From positions 182,262 to 246,261 of the forward strand of contig NZ_JABGCB010000010.1 of the NCBI RefSeq assembly GCF_013149295.1: a stretch of 64,000 nucleotides of DNA, in the 5' to 3' direction. Below the pieces are notes generated by a model, which was given only the letters and a program-made list of their open reading frames with translations, ran no database searches and had not been told where the DNA came from. Each line of letters opens with the position of its first letter. Position 1 is the first letter of the stretch. Positions 36,142-43,171 of this stretch are shown piece by piece. The DNA comes from Novosphingobium sp. SG751A (GTDB lineage: Bacteria; Pseudomonadota; Alphaproteobacteria; Sphingomonadales; Sphingomonadaceae). The position numbers and the translations under genes were made by a program.

Positions 36142-36576
36142 TTACAGGATCAGCGCCGCATCCAGCGCGATCAGATAGGATTTCGCGCCAAAACCGGCGA
36201 TGGTGCCCTTGGCGGCCATACCGATATAGCTTTTATGGCGAAATTCTTCGCGCGTGTGGGGGTTGGACAGGTGAACTTCGATCACGGGCAGTTGGATCGC
36301 CTTGATCGCATCATGCAGCGCAACCGACGTATGTGTATACGCGCCAGCATTGAGCAGCACCGCCTTGGCGCCGGTCGCGCGGGCTTCGTGCAGCCAATCC
36401 ACCAGATCGCCTTCATGGTTCGACTGGCGGCAGACCACGGCAACGCCCAGTTCTTCGGCCCGCGCGGCAAGGCGGGCGTCAATATCGGCCAGAGTGTCGC
36501 GGCCATAGATTTCCGGCTCGCGCGTGCCCAGCAGGTTGAGGTTGGGGCCGTTGAGGACGAAGATGGTCGTTGCCAT
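36142..36576 (-). CDS. aroQ: Type II 3-dehydroquinate dehydratase
   Basis: 144 residues. Third step of the shikimate pathway. The N-terminus [20 protein letters not shown] carries the active-site loop. [17 protein letters not shown] and [13 protein letters not shown] follow, and the catalytic His sits in [18 protein letters not shown] (quoted in part). Length and motifs are normal. accB follows after 146 nt. Confidence 0.96.
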   Translation of the reverse strand: MATTIFVLNGPNLNLLGTREPEIYGRDTLADIDARLAARAEELGVAVVCRQSNHEGDLVDWLHEARATGAKAVLLNAGAYTHTSVALHDAIKAIQLPVIEVHLSNPHTREEFRHKSYIGMAAKGTIAGFGAKSYLIALDAALIL

Positions 36577-36671
36577 GGAAAAGTCTGCCTGAAACTGTTT
36601 GCGTTGCAGGCGTCATACTATGTCGCGTGGAGCGGGCAAGCTTCAGCGGTCGGTGCCCGCCACTTTGTCGG

Positions 36672-36962
36672 TTAGCGGTCCGTTCCTGCCACTTTGCCCC
36701 ATTGGCGCGCGGCGGTATAACCCAAATAACCGGTGCCGAACAAAGCATAGAGCCCATCAGGCAGGCTGTTGAGCCAAAGCTTGACGCCATTGGTGATGGC
36801 GGCCGCCACCGGCGCGCTGATCGCCGAGAGCAGACCCATCGGCAGGCTGAGCAGGATCATGCCATACATAAGATAGAGAAAGCTGGGCCGCGCCCGGCTG
36901 ATATAGCGATCGGGGCAGGCCGCCTCGATCTGGGCGGTAGGCGGATCGGTTGATTCGGGCAT
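36672..36962 (-). CDS. 3TM holin-like protein (GTA holin family)
   Basis: 96 residues from the ATG at 36962, with GGAG eight nt before it; the frame's upstream extension crosses a terminator and tRNA-Pro, so it is excluded. [19 protein letters not shown], then a middle amphipathic segment, and [18 protein letters not shown] match the pattern of the GTA_holin_3TM family. In gene transfer agents such proteins permeabilise the membrane at lysis. Here it stands alone, with no capsid, endolysin or terminase genes nearby, so another role is possible. Confidence 0.65.
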   Translation of the reverse strand: MPESTDPPTAQIEAACPDRYISRARPSFLYLMYGMILLSLPMGLLSAISAPVAAAITNGVKLWLNSLPDGLYALFGTGYLGYTAARQWGKVAGTDR

Positions 36963-37024
36963 GGTTGATCTCCGGTTGGGGAGTATCGAATAGCCAAATC
37001 GGTTCAGGTAGGAAAATGAGCAAC

Positions 37025-37060
37025 AAAAAAGGCGACCGCCGCTAGGGCAATCGCCTTTTT
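37025..37060 (-). terminator. Intrinsic terminator of tRNA-Pro
   Basis: AAAAAGGCGA (37026-37035) pairs with TCGCCTTTTT (37051-37060); the minus strand ends in six T. It lies 10 nt past the tRNA 3' end. Confidence 0.8.
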
Positions 37061-37069
37061 GAAACCAAT

Positions 37070-37146
37070 TGGTCGGGACGAGAGGATTCGAACCTCCGAC
37101 CCCCACACCCCCAGTGTGATGCGCTACCAGGCTGCGCTACGTCCCG
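37070..37146 (-). tRNA. tRNA-Pro (GGG anticodon)
   Basis: 77 nt including an encoded CCA (37070-37072). Acceptor CGGGACG/CGTCCCG, D-arm GCGCAGCCTGGTAGCGC, anticodon stem TCACA/TGTGG with loop CTGGGGG, and T-arm with GGTTCGAATCC. The anticodon is GGG. Confidence 0.95.
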
Positions 37147-37189
37147 ACCTTGGTTGTTTCCGGTGGGGCGTTGCCCTGCCGGAGGCGCG

Positions 37190-37218
37190 CCTATAGGAGG
37201 GCTTATTCGGCATGGCAA
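37190..37218 (-). promoter_or_regulatory. Promoter of tRNA-Pro
   Basis: On the minus strand, TTGCCA (37218-37213), a 17-bp spacer and TATAGG (37195-37190) are followed by a GC-rich CGCGCC. The same architecture precedes the tRNA-Tyr and SRP RNA genes. Confidence 0.7.
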
Positions 37219-37444
37219 TCATCTTTTTGCATTTTTCTGGCAATTTTTTTGCCTTGCGGATCAGGGCTTGAATCAAAACCCAGGCATTCCGGGCATTATG
37301 GCCGCACACGCCCCGTCACATTGATATGATCCGGATAAGCTGCTAGGCGCACGGTCACTTCGGGGGAGGCGCGAGAAGGCGGGATTTGTCCTGCCCGCTC
37401 GGCCAGATCCGATTCCTGTTATTCCTGCGCAAGGGTGTTTTCCC

Positions 37445-37780
37445 GTGTCGATCCAAACGCTTTCGCTTCTTTCCGCCGCCGCCGCCGGTGGCCAGCCCCC
37501 CGCTTGGCTGCAATTCCTGCCGCTGGTGCTGATGGGCATTGTCATGTGGTTCCTGTTCCTGCGCCCGCAGATGGCCCAGCAAAAGGCCCAAAAGGCCAAG
37601 CTGGAAGGCATCAAGAAGAACGACATGGTGATTACCGCCGGTGGCCTGCTGGCCAAGGTGGTCAAGGCCGATGACGATTACCTCGAACTGGAAATCGCCC
37701 CGAACACCCGCGTGCGCGCGGTGCGGGCGACGATTTCGGACGTGGTGGTGCCCGGCACCGGCAAGCCCGCCAACGACTGA
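37445..37780 (+). CDS. yajC: Preprotein translocase accessory protein YajC
   Basis: 111 residues with a GTG start at 37445. One TM helix (about residues 24-41, FLPLVLMGIVMWFLFL) followed by RPQMAQQKAQK and the soluble domain with KKNDMVITAGGLLAKV. YajC associates with SecDF. It heads the yajC-secD-secF group. Two hairpins lie between it and secD. Confidence 0.94.
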   Translation: MSIQTLSLLSAAAAGGQPPAWLQFLPLVLMGIVMWFLFLRPQMAQQKAQKAKLEGIKKNDMVITAGGLLAKVVKADDDYLELEIAPNTRVRAVRATISDVVVPGTGKPAND

Positions 37781-37789
37781 CATCATAGG

Positions 37790-37818
37790 CGCCCCGTGCT
37801 TGAACGAGCATCGGGGCG
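37790..37818 (+). terminator. Hairpin after yajC
   Basis: CGCCCCG-TGC pairs with GCA-(T)-CGGGGCG, a ten-pair stem with one bulge, followed by TTCTT. It is a weak terminator or attenuator between yajC and secD. Confidence 0.45.
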
Positions 37819-37837
37819 TTCTTATGTGCGCTGCTCT

Positions 37838-37870
37838 GGCCCGCGCCCAATCCATGGGCGGGCCGCTTTT
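37838..37870 (+). promoter_or_regulatory. Second hairpin before secD
   Basis: GGCCC-(GC)-GCCCA pairs with TGGGC-GGGCC around a five-base loop, then GCTTTTCATTT. It ends 24 nt before the secD start, so it may attenuate or control secD. Confidence 0.35.
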
Positions 37871-37893
37871 CATTTCTAGAGCCGGATGAACCC

Positions 37894-39468
37894 ATGCTCG
37901 ATTTTCCCCGCTGGAAACAGCTTTGGTACTGGGCGCTCACGCTGCTTTGCGTGGCCGCCGCCGTGCCTTCGATAGTGTCATGGGCCGGGGGCAACTGGCC
38001 CTCCTCGTTGCCCAATCCCAAGATCAACCTTGGCCTCGACCTTGCCGGCGGCAGCCACCTGTTGCTCGAAGCCAATGCCGATCAGGTGGTTTCGCAGCGC
38101 CTTGAAGGCAAGGAAGAAGAAGTGCGCGCCGCCCTGAAGAAGGCCGGCAATGTGCATTATGGCGACATTTCCACCAAGGGCGGCGTACTGTCCTTTATGG
38201 TGGCCAGCAACGCCGAGGTCGATGCCGCGCGCGAAGTGCTGGTGCCGCTGACCACGGGCGCGGGGCTTTCGGGCAAGCGTGACTGGGACATTCAGGTGGT
38301 CGACACCACCCGTTTCGTGCTGACGCCGACCAAGGAAGGCATTGCCGACGCCATCGACAAGGCGATGGAAACCGCCACCGAAGTCGTGCGCAAGCGTATC
38401 GACGCCATGGGCACGCGCGAGCCGACCATCATCCGTCAGGGCGCCGACCGCATCGTGGTGCAGGTGCCCGGCCTGTCCGATCCTGCGGCGTTGAAGGCGC
38501 TGCTGGGCCAGACCGCCAAGCTGGAATTCAAGCTGGTCGATCAGAACGGCATGGCGGGCGGCGTTGCGGCGCCCGGCGATGAAATCGTGCCTTTTGCCAA
38601 TGGGCAAGGCGCGATTGCGGTCAAGCGTCTGGGCGGCATCAAGGGCGACCGCCTGACCAATGCCACGCAAAGCTTCAGCCAGCATAACGAAGCGGTCGTC
38701 TCGATCACCTTCGACAATCAGGGCGGCGAACAATTCGCCCGCCTGACCAGCCAGAATGTCGGCAAGCCTTTCGCCATCATTCTGGACGGCAAGGTGTTGT
38801 CGGCCCCCAACATCAACGAACCGATCATGGGCGGCAGCGCCCAGATTTCGGGCAGCTTTACCGTCGAAAGCGCGAACCAGCTGGCCATTGCGCTGCGTTC
38901 GGGCGCGCTGCCGGTGGACCTCAAGGTGGTCGAAGAGCGTACCGTTGGCCCCGACCTTGGCGCCGATTCGATCCACAAGGGCATGATCGCCATGGTGGTC
39001 GGCACGGCTCTGGTGGTGATCTTCATGGCCGTCACCTATGGCCGCTTCGGCATTTATGCCAACTCGGCGGTCATCATCAACGTACTGATGATCCTGGGCA
39101 TCATGGCGGTGTTCAACACCACGCTGACGCTGCCCGGCATCGCCGGTTTCGTACTGACCATCGGCGCGGCGGTCGATGCCAACGTGCTGATCAACGAGCG
39201 CATCCGCGAAGAGCGGCGGCGCGGGCGCAAGGTCGTGCAATCGGTCGAACTGGGCTACAAGGAAGCGAGCCGTACGATTTTCGACGCCAACATCACCCAT
39301 ATCATCGCCGCCGTGCTGATGTTCGAATTCGGCTCCGGCCCGATCAAGGGTTTTGCTGTGGTGCTGATGATCGGTATCGCGACCTCGGTGTTCACCGCCG
39401 TTTTCCTCACCCGCATGTGGGTGGCGGGCTGGCTGCGCCGCAAGCGCCCGTCTGACCTGCATATCTGA
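37894..39468 (+). CDS. secD: Protein translocase subunit SecD
   Basis: 524 residues. RND-like inner-membrane protein that uses the proton gradient to complete Sec export. Features are the N-terminal TM helix, the D1 motif LGLDLAGGSHLLLE, the periplasmic P1 domain and five C-terminal TM helices with GAAVDANVLINERIREE, the D4 motif with the proton-relay Asp. Full length. secF follows after 15 nt. Confidence 0.97.
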   Translation: MLDFPRWKQLWYWALTLLCVAAAVPSIVSWAGGNWPSSLPNPKINLGLDLAGGSHLLLEANADQVVSQRLEGKEEEVRAALKKAGNVHYGDISTKGGVLSFMVASNAEVDAAREVLVPLTTGAGLSGKRDWDIQVVDTTRFVLTPTKEGIADAIDKAMETATEVVRKRIDAMGTREPTIIRQGADRIVVQVPGLSDPAALKALLGQTAKLEFKLVDQNGMAGGVAAPGDEIVPFANGQGAIAVKRLGGIKGDRLTNATQSFSQHNEAVVSITFDNQGGEQFARLTSQNVGKPFAIILDGKVLSAPNINEPIMGGSAQISGSFTVESANQLAIALRSGALPVDLKVVEERTVGPDLGADSIHKGMIAMVVGTALVVIFMAVTYGRFGIYANSAVIINVLMILGIMAVFNTTLTLPGIAGFVLTIGAAVDANVLINERIREERRRGRKVVQSVELGYKEASRTIFDANITHIIAAVLMFEFGSGPIKGFAVVLMIGIATSVFTAVFLTRMWVAGWLRRKRPSDLHI

Positions 39469-39483
39469 TAGGGGTGAATTTCC

Positions 39484-40440
39484 ATGCGTTTGCTTAAACT
39501 CGTCCCTGACAACACCAATCTCCACTTTTTGAAGTGGCAGTGGCCAACCACGATCATCTCTGTCCTGCTGATGCTGGGCAGTTGGACGCTGATGTTCACC
39601 CATGGGCTGAACATGGGCGTGGACTTTGTGGGCGGCCAGATGATCCGCGTGACATTTACCCAGAGCGCGACCGCTCCCGTGGCGCAATTGCGCGGCGAGG
39701 TCGAAACGCTGGGCTATGGCGAACCGATCATCCAGACCTTTGGCAAGCCCAACGAGATCTCGATCCGCCTGCGTCTGCCCGAAGGGTCGGACAAGGATGC
39801 GGCTCTGGCCGATGCGATGGCCAAGAAGATCACCGCCAACATCAAGCAGAACTATGCCGATGCGCGCGTCGATGGGGTCGATTCGGTGTCGGGCAAGGTT
39901 TCGAAGGAACTGGGCTGGACCGCGTTCAAGGCGCTGGGCTTTGCCAGCCTCGCGATCTCGATCTTCATCTGGTATCGCTTTGAATGGCAATTCGGCGTCG
40001 GCGCACTGGTCAGCCTTGTGCATGACGTCTCGCTGGTGCTGGGCCTGTTTGCCGTTACCCAGATGGAGTTCGACCTGACCATCGTGGCGGCGATCCTGAC
40101 GGTGATCGGTTATTCGCTCAACGATACGATCGTGGTCTATGACCGCATCCGCGAGAACCTGAAGAAGTTCCGCAAGATGCCGCTGGAGGAATTGCTCGAC
40201 CTGTCGGTGAACGAAACGCTGGCGCGCACGGTGGTGACCTCGGGCACGATGCTGATCACGCTGATCGCGCTGCTGCTGTTGGGGCCCAAGGTCATCTTCG
40301 GCTTCTCGGCGGCGCTGATCCTGGGCATCTTCGTCTGCACTTATTCCTCGATCTATGCCGCAGCGCCGATGCTGATCTGGCTCAAGGTCAACCCGACCAG
40401 CTTTGTGCCGGGTGAGGGGAGCAAGGATGAGGCGCCTTAA
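39484..40440 (+). CDS. secF: Protein translocase subunit SecF
   Basis: 318 residues. Partner of SecD. N-terminal TM with GLNMGVDFVGGQMIRV, then the periplasmic part, and GYSLNDTIVVYDRIREN in TM4, the SecF equivalent of the D4 motif. The C-terminus carries TYSSIYAAAPMLIWL. The start at 39484 follows secD without a gap for a promoter. An intergenic element with an internal terminator begins 8 nt after the stop. Confidence 0.97.
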   Translation: MRLLKLVPDNTNLHFLKWQWPTTIISVLLMLGSWTLMFTHGLNMGVDFVGGQMIRVTFTQSATAPVAQLRGEVETLGYGEPIIQTFGKPNEISIRLRLPEGSDKDAALADAMAKKITANIKQNYADARVDGVDSVSGKVSKELGWTAFKALGFASLAISIFIWYRFEWQFGVGALVSLVHDVSLVLGLFAVTQMEFDLTIVAAILTVIGYSLNDTIVVYDRIRENLKKFRKMPLEELLDLSVNETLARTVVTSGTMLITLIALLLLGPKVIFGFSAALILGIFVCTYSSIYAAAPMLIWLKVNPTSFVPGEGSKDEAP

Positions 40441-40448
40441 TTAGGGCT

Positions 40449-40619
40449 GCCTTCGGCGGGATTGCCAAGGGACTTGTCCCTTGGCAATCCCGTTAATAGG
40501 TTTTGGGCGGCTTCGTTGCTTATGCGGCGAAGCCGCTTTTTTATGGCCTGCGGCGCCGGGTTTTGAGCGAGCCCCATAATGGGATTGCCAAGGATAGAGA
40601 TCCTTTGCTCGCCGGAGGC
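40449..40619. repeat. Palindromic intergenic element, copy B
   Basis: 171 bp. The left arm is variant, with GCCTTCGGCGGG and a longer hairpin core, ATTGCCAAGGGAC opposite TCCCTTGGCAATCCC. The right arm ends CTCGCCGGAGGC. The centre carries a strong terminator. It lies between the convergent secF and glycosyltransferase genes, touching the latter's stop codon. Confidence 0.8.
40507..40542 (+). terminator. Intrinsic terminator inside repeat copy B
   Basis: GCGGCTTCG (40507-40515) pairs perfectly with CGAAGCCGC (40528-40536), followed by six T. It should end the yajC-secDF transcript. Confidence 0.8.
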
Positions 40620-41797
40620 TACCTTGTTTCCTGCCAAATTTCTTTCAGTTTCATCGCATTGGCGTCCCAGCTAAACCCCGCCACCTGCGCAGCCACATCT
40701 TGCTGGGCAATGGGCGCGTCCAGCAATTCCCGGGCCGCCGTTGCAATGGCGTGAGGCGTGCGCAAGGCAATCCGTCCCGCCGCCGGAGAGGAAATGACCT
40801 CGCGCGCGCCACCAATATCGGGGATGATCAGAGGCGCCCCGCAAGCCATCGCCTCGATCCAGACATTGGCCAATCCCTCGCGTTCGGATGGCAGCACAAC
40901 GGCGTCGGCGGCGCTCATCAACAGGGGCAGGGCATCATGGCTGACCTGTCCGAGAAAATGAACCCGGGCGGCAAAAGGTTCGGCAACCTGACGCAGGACG
41001 GTTTCATAAGCGCCGGTGCCGGCCAGCGCCAGATGCGCATCGGGCAATTCCTCCAAAGCGCCAATGGCCAGCGCCTGCCCCTTGATGGCGATCAGAGCGC
41101 CGGGGCAAACCAGCAAGGGTACGCCATCGGGAATCGACAGGCCCAGTCTTTCCGGCAAGGCGGCCCGCGCCTGATCGCGCGGCGTGGGTATGAAGCGGGA
41201 GCGGTCGAGCCCGGTGTAGTGGATGCGCAATTTCGCCTCATCCATGCCCAACGCCACCATATCCCGCCCCAGAGCGCCCGAGACGGTCAACAACGCAGAT
41301 GCCTGATCGGCCGCACGCAGCATTTGTGCCAACGCCTTGGGCCTTGCGCCCCAGTAATGGATATCTGATCCCCGCGCCTTGATCGTCAGCGGCAGGCCCA
41401 ATTCGCCCGCGATGATCGCGGCGGCGGGGCCATCGGGAAAGAAAAACTGCGCATCGACCAGATCAAAGGGCTTTTCGGCATGGAGACGCCGCACAAGAGG
41501 CAGCACCGCGCGAGCGATCCGCGCCGGATTGCTATCGCCTCCAATCATCGGGATCAGCGTGAAACGCGGATGCAAGACCGTCAGCCCAGCCAATTCCGAT
41601 TGCGCGGGACATCGCGCCCAATCCCGATAGGGCCGACGCAGGCTGAGCGGAAAAGGCGGCAGGCCGATGGGGTTGATCATGGTCAGATCAACCCCGCCCA
41701 GTTGGTGGAGCGCCGCCATCTGATTGGCGACGAATTTGCCGAACCCCCCGCGCACGGGCGAGGGGAACAGGGTGGAAATGGAAAGGACGCGCATCAT
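40619..41797 (-). CDS. GT4-family glycosyltransferase
   Basis: 392 residues. Retaining GT-B enzyme. The N-terminal domain has RVLSISTLFPSPVRGGFGKF and VDAQFFFPDGPAAA. The C-terminal nucleotide-sugar part has LPSEREGLANVWIEAMACG, where the E-x7-E pattern binds the donor diphosphate. Donor and acceptor are unknown. The XRE regulator gene is 10 nt upstream in the same direction, so the two form a pair. Confidence 0.88.
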   Translation of the reverse strand: MMRVLSISTLFPSPVRGGFGKFVANQMAALHQLGGVDLTMINPIGLPPFPLSLRRPYRDWARCPAQSELAGLTVLHPRFTLIPMIGGDSNPARIARAVLPLVRRLHAEKPFDLVDAQFFFPDGPAAAIIAGELGLPLTIKARGSDIHYWGARPKALAQMLRAADQASALLTVSGALGRDMVALGMDEAKLRIHYTGLDRSRFIPTPRDQARAALPERLGLSIPDGVPLLVCPGALIAIKGQALAIGALEELPDAHLALAGTGAYETVLRQVAEPFAARVHFLGQVSHDALPLLMSAADAVVLPSEREGLANVWIEAMACGAPLIIPDIGGAREVISSPAAGRIALRTPHAIATAARELLDAPIAQQDVAAQVAGFSWDANAMKLKEIWQETR

Positions 41798-41807
41798 GCG
41801 CGGGTGA

Positions 41808-42380
41808 TTACAGCTTCCTCACTAACATTTCGGCAACGGCCAGCCATGGCGGACTGTCGATCACCAACTGGCGATGGCCGATGCCGGGAGGCAGCAGCGC
41901 GATGCGATGCTCGTCGCGGTCGATCAGGCGGCCAAAAACGAATCGCCCCCCTGGACGCGGAGCAAGCACGTCGCGGTTAACCAGTTTGGAGAAACTCTCC
42001 GGCTGCATCTGGCGCAGCCAGATCTGGTCGCCGCTGCGGTAATCGCCCGCGCCGGTTTCCACCGACATGGCCATTTGCGTGCCTTCTCCCACCAGTTCGG
42101 AAGGCAGAATGGCATCGCGCGGCGTGGTCAATGCTTCGGCCCCGACATCGGTCAGGCGAGCGACCATTTTGGCCTGTTCGGCAGCATCGCCGCGCACCAA
42201 AAGCTCCGGATCGACCTCAAGTGCGAGGGCAATCCGGTTCATCCAGATGAGCGAAAGATTGCGCGTGCCGGTTTCCAGCCTGCCAATCGTCTGCGCCGTT
42301 GTGGGCGGTGAACAACGCGCGGCCACATCGGCCAGCGTCATGCCCTTTTGTCTGCGAATATCACGTATGCGGTTAATCAT
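41808..42380 (-). CDS. XRE-family regulator with C-terminal S24-like domain
   Basis: 190 residues. N-terminal HTH: IRDIRRQKGMTLADVAARC, then TIGRLETGTRNLSLIWMNRIA (shown in part). The C-terminal half, with GDYRSGDQIWLRQ, NRDVLAPRPGGRFVFGRL and GHRQLVIDSPPW, resembles the S24/LexA-like beta fold of phage-type repressors without an obvious Ser/Lys dyad. It is divergent from the DUF6456 gene across 108 bp, where it may bind. Confidence 0.75.
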   Translation of the reverse strand: MINRIRDIRRQKGMTLADVAARCSPPTTAQTIGRLETGTRNLSLIWMNRIALALEVDPELLVRGDAAEQAKMVARLTDVGAEALTTPRDAILPSELVGEGTQMAMSVETGAGDYRSGDQIWLRQMQPESFSKLVNRDVLAPRPGGRFVFGRLIDRDEHRIALLPPGIGHRQLVIDSPPWLAVAEMLVRKL

Positions 42381-42440
42381 GACTAGCCGACCCCTCGAAC
42401 CAATCCGGTTTTTTCACTTTCCTACAATTCGCCCGGTTTG

Positions 42441-42453
42441 GCAAACTCTTTGC
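42441..42453. promoter_or_regulatory. Possible operator between the XRE and DUF6456 genes
   Basis: GCAAA-CTC-TTTGC is a perfect 5+3+5 palindrome, 36 nt before the DUF6456 start and 61 nt before the XRE start. Divergent placement next to a repressor gene suggests an operator; not proven. Confidence 0.3.
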
Positions 42454-42488
42454 AGGGAATGGCGGAACAAACCTAAGGAGATAGTACT

Positions 42489-42962
42489 ATGAATCGTCAA
42501 CTTGTCGAACGGGAATTAACCGCACAGGGGCCGGGACGCGGAAAATCTCGCCGATTGGGGCGCAGCGTGACGGTTAATTTGTGCGAATCACCCCTCACAT
42601 GGCTCCACGCGCGTGGTCATCTGACCGATCGGGAATATGATGCGGGCGAGCGGCTGCGCGCCGATTGGGAAATGGCGCAGCTCAGCCCCAATATTTCAAT
42701 GCGCTGGGAACCCGTCACTATCCGGGGCAGCCGCCATGACCGCGATCTCAACCCCACCGAGCGCCAGATTGCCGCCAAGGCCCGTTTCGACGGCGCGCTT
42801 GCGGAGGCGGGCAAGGGACTCTCCGACATTCTTTGGCGCGTCGTTTGCGCAGGGGACAGTCTGCCCGTGGCCGAAAAAGCGCTCGAATGGCCCGTTCGGT
42901 CGGGCAAGCTGGTGTTGAAGCTGGCGCTCGACCGGGTGGCGGGGTTTTATCGGATCGGGTGA
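42489..42962 (+). CDS. DUF6456 domain protein
   Basis: 157 residues. ESPLTWLHARGHLTDREYDA and AGERLRADWEMAQL match DUF6456, an alphaproteobacterial family of unknown function. The N-terminus is basic. AAGGAG eight nt before the ATG is a strong ribosome site. It is divergent from the XRE regulator and probably controlled by it. Repeat copy C begins 11 nt after its stop. Confidence 0.75.
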   Translation: MNRQLVERELTAQGPGRGKSRRLGRSVTVNLCESPLTWLHARGHLTDREYDAGERLRADWEMAQLSPNISMRWEPVTIRGSRHDRDLNPTERQIAAKARFDGALAEAGKGLSDILWRVVCAGDSLPVAEKALEWPVRSGKLVLKLALDRVAGFYRIG

Positions 42963-42972
42963 GGGGCTTTAT

Positions 42973-43155
42973 GCTTCCGGCGGACAAAGGGACTTGGTCC
43001 ATTTGCAATCCTATTAAGGGGTGGCGCCATTTCTGCATCGAAGCGCTAATCCGCGAAGCGGTTTAAAAGCCTGCGGCGCTGCAAAGTTGATCGGAAGCGC
43101 GACGAAATGCAATAACGGGATTGCAAAGGGTCGAGACCCTTTGCCCGCCGGAGGC
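42973..43155. repeat. Palindromic intergenic element, copy C
   Basis: 183 bp. The left arm reads GCTTCCGGCGGACAAAGGG and has decayed pairing (GGTCCATTTGC). The right arm is the consensus TTTGCCCGCCGGAGGC. The centre has CCGCGAAGCGG and GCCTGCGGCGC. It lies between the convergent DUF6456 and ABC-F genes. Confidence 0.8.
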
Positions 43156-43171
43156 AAAACCTTCCCGCTTC

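Noticed and set aside
37177..37192. GCCGGAGGCG near the tRNA-Pro promoter as a seventh repeat copy
   Set aside because: Only about 10 bp match one arm end; there is no partner arm or hairpin core.
37124..37309. 61-codon minus-strand frame across tRNA-Pro
   Set aside because: It overlaps the tRNA and its promoter; not a protein gene.
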